Shown here: positions 7,934-14,553 of the stretch, one piece after another
Layout: the number at the start of each line of letters is the position of its first letter
Numbering within the stretch: the stretch's first letter is position 1
Position numbers and translations under genes: made by a program
Notes under the pieces: model-generated
Seen by the model: the letters and a program-made list of their open reading frames with translations, nothing else
Database searches by the model: none
What the model was told of the DNA's origin: nothing
Source: Flavobacterium jejuense
Lineage (GTDB): Bacteria; Bacteroidota; Bacteroidia; Flavobacteriales; Flavobacteriaceae
Assembly (NCBI RefSeq): GCF_006491595.2
Contig: NZ_VEVQ02000008.1
Span: 160,816-224,815, forward strand
Length of the DNA stretch: 64,000 bases
Direction of reading: 5' to 3'

Positions 7934-8977
7934 TTGTTATCTATTGTAGGTGTATTCATTACAAAAGAGATTCTGATTACTTATTTTAATGTAAATAACA
8001 AGGAAGAATCAAAGTTTTGTTCTGTTAATAAAGAGTTTTCTTGCAATACAATTATACAATCTAAATCATACGCTTTTTCAAAATATGTAGAATTTGTAGA
8101 TCTACCAATAATATTTTTTAGTTTTTCTTTTTTAGGACTAATTTTTGGCATAAATATTGTAAGTATTATAGTGTTAATAAGTTCTTTTTCGTTACCAGTA
8201 ATTGCTTTTTCAATTTATTTACAAAAAATAGTACTTAAGAAATGGTGTTTGTTATGCTTAATTGTATCATTTATATTAATTCTTAATGTGTTATTTTACT
8301 TATTAAATTACAATGCAGTTAATTATGAAATAAAAAATATCCTTATTGGAGCTTTATTTTTAGCTGTGGTTTCAGTTTTGTGGTTTTTTGTGAAAAGTAA
8401 AATAAAGGATTTGAATGCTAATAAAAATGAATTAAGACAATTAATCCGTTTTAAAAGAAGAGAAGAAATTTTTTATAAAATAGCTGATGCTGTTAATAAT
8501 AAACAAGAATTACTAGCGTTAAATAAAATAAGTATTGGAAACAATAATTCAAAAAATGGACTGATTTTATTTTTGAGTCCTAGTTGTCCACATTGTCATG
8601 TAGCATTTAAAGAGGCATTAGATTTAGTATCAAAATATCCAGAAAAAGTTAAATTGAATATTGCATATAATTTAAGCATAAATAATACAGACAATCCTTA
8701 TTTAGAAGTTGCAAAAACAATTATAGCTCTTTATAAAGATAATCTAGATTTTTTAAATGCTTTAAAGGATTGGCATGTCAATAAAATGGAGTTAAAAGAT
8801 TGGACAGATAAATGGGAATTAGATTACAATGCTTTAATTGTAAATGAAATATTAGAAAAACAATTACAATGGTGTGAGTTAAATGATTTTAATTATGTAC
8901 CTGTAAAGATTTTTAATGAAGTTTTAGTGCCAAATGAATACAGAATTAACGAATTACTCTATTTTTTTAAGGAGTAA
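7934..8977 (+). CDS. VKOR + thioredoxin-domain fragment of the second, split fusion
   Basis: The 347 residues match the later part of the intact fusion. They include the VKOR loop cysteines (KFCSVNKEFSCN), the redox motif KWCLLC, several membrane segments, the thioredoxin motif SPSCPHCH and a cis-Pro in NYVPV. The earliest start is a TTG inside a membrane helix, so the piece lacks its first transmembrane segment and C39-like domain. It returns to the same reading frame as the upstream fragment after a stretch of about 85 bases that is open in a different frame. All catalytic cysteines are kept, so the decay looks recent, or the two changes may be sequencing errors in A/T runs. Confidence 0.7.
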   Translation: MLSIVGVFITKEILITYFNVNNKEESKFCSVNKEFSCNTIIQSKSYAFSKYVEFVDLPIIFFSFSFLGLIFGINIVSIIVLISSFSLPVIAFSIYLQKIVLKKWCLLCLIVSFILILNVLFYLLNYNAVNYEIKNILIGALFLAVVSVLWFFVKSKIKDLNANKNELRQLIRFKRREEIFYKIADAVNNKQELLALNKISIGNNNSKNGLILFLSPSCPHCHVAFKEALDLVSKYPEKVKLNIAYNLSINNTDNPYLEVAKTIIALYKDNLDFLNALKDWHVNKMELKDWTDKWELDYNALIVNEILEKQLQWCELNDFNYVPVKIFNEVLVPNEYRINELLYFFKE

Positions 8978-8980
8978 TTC
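8951..8980 (+). terminator. Hairpin over the stop codon of the split VKOR gene
   Basis: GAATTACTC and GAGTAATTC form a 9-bp stem enclosing a T-rich 12-base loop; the right arm spans the stop codon. There is no T run after the stem, so it may be a weak terminator or an mRNA-end stabiliser. Confidence 0.35.
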
Positions 8981-8996
8981 TCAACGTATTTTTGCA

Positions 8997-9004
8997 AGAG
9001 TAGT
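8997..9004 (+). promoter_or_regulatory. -7 element of precursor peptide 3
   Basis: A perfect TAnnTTTG (TATTTTTG) lies 57 bases upstream of the precursor ATG. No TTG is at the expected -33 distance. With the downstream hairpin it would give precursor 3 its own short transcript. Confidence 0.4.
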
Positions 9005-9061
9005 CAGAGACTCAATTGACTTTAATAGTTTGAGTAATTTCAATTTATATAATTTACAAGT

Positions 9062-9313
9062 ATGAAAAAATCAATTTTGAATTTAGAAGGAGTTCAAGTT
9101 TTAACAAAAAAACAAATGAAAATGGTTGATGGAGGGAGAAGATGTTCTCTTGACACAAGTACAGAGCCTCAAGTTTTATATTCTCCAGGAACTACGGAAG
9201 GCCCAAATGCTGGAGAGTTAGTCCCTGTTGCAGTTACTTGTGCTTATACATGTAGAAATACTTTTCTAGGAATTGGAGTAGGTTCAACATATACTGTATG
9301 GGGTGGATGTTAA
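9062..9313 (+). CDS. Leader-containing precursor peptide 3 (four-cysteine core)
   Basis: This 83-residue precursor begins MKKSILNLEGVQVLTKKQ and reaches MVDGG, with Gly-Gly at residues 24-25. The predicted 58-residue core starts RRCSLD and ends with VWGGC, so its last residue is a cysteine. It has four cysteines, two of them close together in TCAYTCR, and many Gly, Pro and Thr. A terminal cysteine joined to an early one would give a nearly closed loop, but the pairing is not visible from sequence. The end of the gene overlaps the start of the next gene by 16 bases, and a terminator-like hairpin follows within that next gene. Confidence 0.88.
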   Translation: MKKSILNLEGVQVLTKKQMKMVDGGRRCSLDTSTEPQVLYSPGTTEGPNAGELVPVAVTCAYTCRNTFLGIGVGSTYTVWGGC

Positions 9314-10155
9314 TATCAAATAAGGTAGGAGTTTTTTTACTCCTATCCTTTTTATTTAATATTTTAAATATATTTTCACAGAGAAAAATATATGTTTTTT
9401 CATGTAATGATAGTTTACCACTTAGTAATGCTATTCTTTTTTCAAAGAATAAAAAGATTGGACAAACTGATTCTTTTGGTAAAACAATAATAGAAGCAAG
9501 TGTTACGGATTTTAAAATCTTAAAAGAAGATTTTTTGGAACTGGATATTAAAAGTATTGAATCGGATTCTTTAGTTTTTCTTAAAAAAGATACAATTCAT
9601 AATGTCGAAAAGGATTCTAAATTTGGGTTGTTTATTAAAGACAAACTTGATTTATTCTTCACAAAAGAGACTAATTTTTCATTTAATGAAAATGGAGTTG
9701 TCAGGTTTAAGAATATTCCAAATAAGAAAATTACTGAAATTTTAGTTGAAGTATGTGATGTATTTGGTGTTAAAAATATAAAATATAAACCTTTCAAGAT
9801 TTCAATTTATGAGAGTGATAGTGTGTCAAACTTTATGGCTAATAAACTTTATGAAAGCGAAGTTTTATATAAGGAAAATAATGAAAAATATTTTAAATAT
9901 ATTTTAAATAGAAGCATTCAGATAAAATCTAAATATATATACGTTTCTTTTGAAATACTATCAATTGATTACTATGTCCCAAATTTTATACAGTCAAAAG
10001 TAGGAACTATAGCAGCGGTGCCAAGTATTAAACTAATAAAAGATAAAAATCTTTTTTCATTTAAATTCTCAACTCCATGTAAATCATGTGAGTCAAACGT
10101 AGTTTTCAAAAAAATAAATAAAAATTTTAATATAAAAGTAAAATATGAAAATTAA
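9298..10155 (+). CDS. Secreted protein with carboxypeptidase-regulatory-like N-terminus, unknown function
   Basis: The 285-residue protein begins with a hydrophobic signal-peptide-like segment (VGVFLLLSFLFNILNIFSQ). It continues with a region resembling the beta-sandwich carboxypeptidase-regulatory fold of many Bacteroidota secreted proteins (CNDSLPLSNAILF ... GQTDSFGKTII). The remainder is not recognised; near the C-terminus is a CKSC motif (STPCKSCES). An ATG three codons further in is an equally good start. It overlaps the end of precursor 3 and, by 11 bases, the start of the next thioredoxin gene, so it is translationally coupled at both ends. A hairpin with T run lies inside its signal-peptide codons, which suggests it is expressed only by readthrough from the precursor transcript. 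Confidence 0.6.
   Translation: MGWMLISNKVGVFLLLSFLFNILNIFSQRKIYVFSCNDSLPLSNAILFSKNKKIGQTDSFGKTIIEASVTDFKILKEDFLELDIKSIESDSLVFLKKDTIHNVEKDSKFGLFIKDKLDLFFTKETNFSFNENGVVRFKNIPNKKITEILVEVCDVFGVKNIKYKPFKISIYESDSVSNFMANKLYESEVLYKENNEKYFKYILNRSIQIKSKYIYVSFEILSIDYYVPNFIQSKVGTIAAVPSIKLIKDKNLFSFKFSTPCKSCESNVVFKKINKNFNIKVKYEN
9324..9353 (+). terminator. Attenuator-like hairpin inside the start of the downstream gene
   Basis: GGTAGGAGT pairs with ACTCCTATCC (one bulged base) around a six-T loop, followed by TTTTTATTT. It begins 10 bases after the precursor 3 stop codon but lies within the signal-peptide codons of the next gene, so it probably terminates most precursor transcripts and lets a fraction continue. 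Confidence 0.65.
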
Positions 10156-10609
10156 AGCATTTTTGATTATAATCATTTTACCCTTCTTGTTAGGAAATAG
10201 ACAATCTAGTCCTGATAGAATTCCATATTCTAAAATTATCGAAAAGTATAAAGGTAATCTCATTTATGTTGACATGTGGGCTAGTTGGTGTAAACCATGT
10301 AGAAGTGAAATAAAAAAAATGAAGAAAATAAAAGAAAAATACCCCAACATTGTTTATTTATATATAACTATGGATTTAGACAGAGAAGCTTGTGCGAAAG
10401 CAATAAAAAAAGACGGCATAATTGATGAGAGTAAAAATTATTTTATCATAGACATAATAAAGGATGAAAAGTATAATGAAATTAAATCTGATAAGAGTAT
10501 TCCTCATTATTTGCTTTATAATGAAAAAGGAGAATTGGTTAATACAAATGCCCCAAGACCAAGTAATAAAGAATTAATAATTGAATTAGATAAATATTTA
10601 AAACACTAG
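10145..10609 (+). CDS. Small TlpA/ResA-like exported thioredoxin
   Basis: This 154-residue thioredoxin-fold protein has an N-terminal hydrophobic segment (about residues 4-18) that would export or anchor it. The redox motif WCKPC has cysteines at 49 and 52 within VDMWASWCKPCRSE, and a cis-Pro is seen in SIPHYLLY near the C-terminal half. Proteins of this group act on disulfides in the periplasm, usually as reductants. It overlaps the preceding gene by 11 bases and is 10 bases ahead of the next, so it belongs to the same transcript. Beside cysteine-rich peptides and a VKOR oxidase it may correct or reduce wrong disulfides; this is inference. Confidence 0.85.
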   Translation: MKIKAFLIIIILPFLLGNRQSSPDRIPYSKIIEKYKGNLIYVDMWASWCKPCRSEIKKMKKIKEKYPNIVYLYITMDLDREACAKAIKKDGIIDESKNYFIIDIIKDEKYNEIKSDKSIPHYLLYNEKGELVNTNAPRPSNKELIIELDKYLKH

Positions 10610-10619
10610 TTTAAATCTA

Positions 10620-11594
10620 ATGAAATCAATATTAGTTATATTTTTAGTTTTTTTTATCTTTCCTCTTTTCTCCCAAGAAAAAATCAAAATATTAGATTTT
10701 AAGACCAAAGAACCTATTCCTTTCGTTACTGTTATTCTAGATAATAATAATGGAATTTATTCTGATGAAAATGGAGAAATTGATAATTCATTCTTAACTT
10801 CTGAGAAAATTCATTTAACATGTATTGGTTATGATGAGCTCGAAATTTTAGTTAAAGATTTATTAGATAATACAATTTTTTTAAAATCAAATACTACATT
10901 TCTAAATGAAGTTGTTGTATCAAACAAAAATAGCAAATTTAAAACGAGTAAATTTGATGTAACTAAACATAATAATTTTATGGATGGTCATATGTTGATA
11001 ATAGGAGGAGAAATTTCTTGTTTTATTAATAATTCCAATGAAGGTAAAACGGTTCAAATAAAGACAATTAAAATTCCTGTAATAACGAAAACAATCTCTT
11101 TTTCAAAAGATAAGGAAAATAAGAAGCAAATAGTTAAAAAATTAAAGTTTGCTAGTAAATTCAAATTGTCATTTTATGATAATAATAATGGTAAACCAGG
11201 TAATCCTATTTATACCCCAAAAAGTATTGTTTTTAACTTATCTCAAGAGAAAAGTGTTTTTGATATTAATATTAGTGATTATGATATTTACTTACCTAAC
11301 GAAGGACTTTTTGTTAGTTTGATAAATCTTGGACCAGTTGATGAAAATGATAAATTTATTCAAAGTGAACCATTTGAAGTAAAACAGTTTAATGGAAAGC
11401 AAGTTAAAGTTGTAAAACCAACAAAGCCATTTTTTCCAGTAATTAAAGAATGGAATGCCTCAAAGACTTTTTATAGATTTTCATTTGATAATGATAGCAA
11501 GTGGGAAATGTTTTACAAGCATGGAAAGAAAAACAATTCTGAAGTTCATAACTTAGGAATTGGTTATGAATTAAATGTTTATGAGCAATTTTAA
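10620..11594 (+). CDS. Secreted carboxypeptidase-regulatory-like domain protein
   Basis: The 324-residue product starts with a clear signal peptide (ILVIFLVFFIFPLFSQ). Residues about 20-95 form the carboxypeptidase D regulatory-like domain (KIKILDFKTKEPIPFVTVIL ... GIYSDENGEI ... IGYDELEI) seen at the N-terminus of many Bacteroidota surface proteins. The rest is not a TonB-dependent receptor barrel; it is a beta-rich region of unknown function ending NLGIGYELNVYEQF. No catalytic residues are recognised. It lies directly after the small thioredoxin gene in the same orientation. A short remnant of a related gene is found about 1.6 kb downstream. Confidence 0.65.
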   Translation: MKSILVIFLVFFIFPLFSQEKIKILDFKTKEPIPFVTVILDNNNGIYSDENGEIDNSFLTSEKIHLTCIGYDELEILVKDLLDNTIFLKSNTTFLNEVVVSNKNSKFKTSKFDVTKHNNFMDGHMLIIGGEISCFINNSNEGKTVQIKTIKIPVITKTISFSKDKENKKQIVKKLKFASKFKLSFYDNNNGKPGNPIYTPKSIVFNLSQEKSVFDINISDYDIYLPNEGLFVSLINLGPVDENDKFIQSEPFEVKQFNGKQVKVVKPTKPFFPVIKEWNASKTFYRFSFDNDSKWEMFYKHGKKNNSEVHNLGIGYELNVYEQF

Positions 11595-11634
11595 TATTTT
11601 TTTGTATCAGTTTAGAACTGTTTTTAGTTAAGCA

Positions 11635-13017
11635 ATGAAATTTAAAAGGAAGAACAATAAGGTTTATCTAATGCTATTTTTAATTTTTATTTCATTTTCA
11701 TGTAATAAAAAAGGTAATAAAGAAGTTGAAGGATTATTGTCTAATAATCTAAAAGCAACGAACGAAATAAATGATTCAATTATAATTTCAGTAAATTTTA
11801 AATCTGAAGGGAAAATTGCTTTTAATATTAAAGATAAATATCATCAGTATTATTTTTTAGGTTTTATTAATAATTCTCAAAAAGATACTACAATTGTAAA
11901 AAAAATACCTAGAATATTTAAAAACCAATTGATTGATTATTTTGGTTTTGAAAACAAAAATGGTAAACCTGAGTTTTTTGAAAACTATTTTTTAATTGAT
12001 AGTACTAAAAATGAGATTTTATTTAATTATTCTAATGAAAAAGCAACACTAATTAGTCATAAAGATAAAAATGATATTAATTCTATACATTCAATATATA
12101 ACAAGTTAGATGTTAAAATAAAAAATTCAGGTAAGCTTAATGAAGATCAAAAAAAGAAATTGTACTCTGAATTAGAAATGCTATATACATCATCATTAGA
12201 GAAGGCAAGTAAAATAGAGAAAGAATTAATCAAAACGTATTATATTTCTATACTTCAAAAAATCTATCCTCAAGATAAAAGAATTGATGATTTTATGAAA
12301 AATATTAAATCTCCAATGGCATGTAATCCATTTTCTTCAATTCTTTTTAACTATACAGACGATAGGATAGAAATGTTTAATTTTAGTAAATTAAACGAAA
12401 CCAATTACACTAAGGAATATATTGATATACTTTCTATTGGAATATTTAATTTTTTAAGATTTGAAGGCAATAAAGGGAATGAAAAATATAAGTTAGCTAA
12501 AGATTGGTTGATTAAAACAGATTTATATAGTAATGATTCAATTTATATTAAAAATGAAATTACACCTAAAGATAGTTTAATATTAAAGCAAAAATTAGAA
12601 AAGCTTACTTTTATTGATGTAAAGGATAATCCTTATGGGATTCGTCAAGTTGTTAAAAACAAAACGTCTAAATATTATTTAATTGATTTTTGGACAACAT
12701 GGTGTTCACCTTGTATTCAAAACATTAAGAGTATACATAAAATGGATTTACCAAAGAATTTAAGTATTATATACATAAGTATGGATAAAGGAAAAGATAA
12801 AGGAAAATGGTCAGCTAAATCTGAGGAACTTAATCTCAATAATTCATTTTTATTTGTAGAAAATGAAAGTAATAAAAATATAATTAATGAAATTGAGTTA
12901 AACCAATTACCAAGATATATTTTAATTGATAAAGATTTCAATATGTTAAATACAAATATGATTACACCACAAGAAGGAGATTTTTTAAAAGAATTAAAAA
13001 GCTATATTAAGGAATAA
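11635..13017 (+). CDS. TlpA-family thioredoxin lipoprotein with long N-terminal domain
   Basis: The 460-residue protein carries a lipobox ending SFSC at Cys23, so it is likely a periplasm-facing lipoprotein. The first 330 residues are Lys/Asn/Ile-rich and not recognised. The last 130 form a thioredoxin domain: YYLIDFWTTWCSPC with redox cysteines near 357 and 360, SIIYISMD, and a cis-Pro in LPRYILID. This two-part build is common in Bacteroidota TlpA-like disulfide reductases. It is the last gene of the island, 40 bases after the previous one. With the small thioredoxin and the VKOR fusions it makes four thiol-redox domains around the precursors. Confidence 0.82.
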   Translation: MKFKRKNNKVYLMLFLIFISFSCNKKGNKEVEGLLSNNLKATNEINDSIIISVNFKSEGKIAFNIKDKYHQYYFLGFINNSQKDTTIVKKIPRIFKNQLIDYFGFENKNGKPEFFENYFLIDSTKNEILFNYSNEKATLISHKDKNDINSIHSIYNKLDVKIKNSGKLNEDQKKKLYSELEMLYTSSLEKASKIEKELIKTYYISILQKIYPQDKRIDDFMKNIKSPMACNPFSSILFNYTDDRIEMFNFSKLNETNYTKEYIDILSIGIFNFLRFEGNKGNEKYKLAKDWLIKTDLYSNDSIYIKNEITPKDSLILKQKLEKLTFIDVKDNPYGIRQVVKNKTSKYYLIDFWTTWCSPCIQNIKSIHKMDLPKNLSIIYISMDKGKDKGKWSAKSEELNLNNSFLFVENESNKNIINEIELNQLPRYILIDKDFNMLNTNMITPQEGDFLKELKSYIKE

Positions 13018-13224
13018 TAAGTTTTCTGCACCTTCAGAAAGCCTAATTTTAAAAAGTACGTTCAGTTTTATGAAAATTATTTTGAAATATTATATTATTT
13101 AAGATGTTTAAACTTTATCAGTAATAATACTAGAAGTTATTGTATTAATAAATAGTATAATAACAATAGTGTTTGAAATATTAGTGATAAAGGAGAGTAA
13201 TGAGGGTAATAAATTAAAGTATGA

Positions 13225-13293
13225 AAAAATCAAGATTCAATTCAAAAGAATTTAGGAATAGATATTGGCTACGAAATAATTTATTCAGATTAA
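13225..13293 (+). pseudogene. Remnant of the C-terminus of a carboxypeptidase-regulatory-like protein
   Basis: A short open stretch reads KNQDSIQKNLGIDIGYEI and ends IYSD-stop. It parallels KNNSEVHNLGIGYEL near the C-terminus of the intact secreted protein in the island. The upstream 200 bases contain no open frame, so only a 3' scar of a former paralogue remains. The match is short, hence the modest confidence. Confidence 0.4.
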
Positions 13294-13299
13294 AATTTA

Positions 13300-14553
13300 T
13301 TACCATTCATTTACTTTGTTGGCATCCAGCTTAATAAAAATAAACAGCATAATTGTAAAGGCCCACAAACTAGAACCACCATAGGAGAAAAAGGGAAGAG
13401 GAACACCTATTGTAGGAAAAAGTTTTATTAACATAGCTATGTTAACAAAGAAATGCGTAAACAAATAACTAGCAACGCAATAACCATACACTCTACTAAA
13501 TTTGGTTTTTTGTTTTTCAGCTAGACTAATTATTCGTAAAAATAAAGTTACAAAAAGAAGAATAACTAGAGAACTACCTATAAAACCCCATTCTTCTCCT
13601 ACAGTTGTAAAAATATAATCTGTGTGTTGTTCTGGTACGAAACCTCCTTTAGTTTGTGTACCTTCTAGGTAACCTTTACCTGTTAATCCACCAGAGCCTA
13701 TAGCAATCATAGATTGGTTTAAATTGTAACCTTCTTTCTTGACATCAACATTGTCTCCCAAAAGCACATCAATTCTATCTTTTTGATGTGACTCTAAAAC
13801 ATTATTATAAACATAGTTTACAGAAAAAACAAATCCAGAAATAATGATAAAAATAAATAAAAAAAGAATTGGATTTCTAGTAACTTTTCTACTCCTTAAG
13901 TAATAAATAAGCATAATTATTGCAATGCAAAGCATTATATATTTAGGGTCTATTTTAAGGGCAACAAAGAAAAGTACAATAGCACCAAAACCTGAAAATA
14001 AATACCATCCTGGAAGGCCTTCTCTATTTAGTACAAAAATTAAGGATAAAAAGATCATAGCGCTACCAGCATCAGGCTGTAGTAAGATTAAAAATATTGG
14101 CAATAGAATAATACCAAAACCAATAAGTTGATGCTTTACATTTTTTAAGTTAATTTGAGGAAAACTCAAATATTTAGCTAGTAATAAAGCAACTCCAGTT
14201 TTAACAAATTCAGAAGGTTGAAATCCAAAACCTCCAAATTTATACCAATTGGTTTGTCCTTTTATTGTAGAGCCAAAAACGAACAAACCTAATAGTAATA
14301 AAATACCTATGCCATAAAAAACAAAAGAAAAGCGTTCGAAAATTTTAGCGTCTAAAAAAAGTAAAATAAAAATTAAAGGAATACTCAAAAGAATAAATAG
14401 CATTTGCCTTCCATAAATTTGTTTGGTGTCAAATATAGATGTTACTTCAGGAGGTAAGGAGGCTGAATAAATAGTTAGCCAACCCATAGTAACCAAAGTG
14501 ATATATAACAAAATAGTAAGCCAATCTATGTTCCCTATGCTTTTGCCTCTCAT
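13300..14553 (-). CDS. rodA: Rod shape-determining protein RodA (SEDS glycosyltransferase)
   Basis: The 417-residue polytopic membrane protein belongs to the SEDS family, which polymerises lipid II glycan strands in the elongasome together with the class B penicillin-binding protein encoded just upstream. Seen are the family signatures near the C-terminus (GVPLPFFSYGGSSLWAFTIML), the conserved NQSMIAIGSGGLTGKGYLEGTQ loop region in two parts, and EQHTDYIFTTVGEEWGF. The size fits RodA rather than FtsW in this group, and the gene order with mrdA, mreD, mreC and mreB settles the assignment. It is the last gene of the operon, adjoining mrdA with no gap. Confidence 0.95.
   Translation of the reverse strand: MRGKSIGNIDWLTILLYITLVTMGWLTIYSASLPPEVTSIFDTKQIYGRQMLFILLSIPLIFILLFLDAKIFERFSFVFYGIGILLLLGLFVFGSTIKGQTNWYKFGGFGFQPSEFVKTGVALLLAKYLSFPQINLKNVKHQLIGFGIILLPIFLILLQPDAGSAMIFLSLIFVLNREGLPGWYLFSGFGAIVLFFVALKIDPKYIMLCIAIIMLIYYLRSRKVTRNPILFLFIFIIISGFVFSVNYVYNNVLESHQKDRIDVLLGDNVDVKKEGYNLNQSMIAIGSGGLTGKGYLEGTQTKGGFVPEQHTDYIFTTVGEEWGFIGSSLVILLFVTLFLRIISLAEKQKTKFSRVYGYCVASYLFTHFFVNIAMLIKLFPTIGVPLPFFSYGGSSLWAFTIMLFIFIKLDANKVNEW

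Noticed and set aside
13221..13331. Frame starting MKKS at 13221, resembling the precursor leaders
   Set aside because: Only the first four residues match; it has no leader continuation, no GG site and no cysteine pattern, and it runs into the end of rodA.
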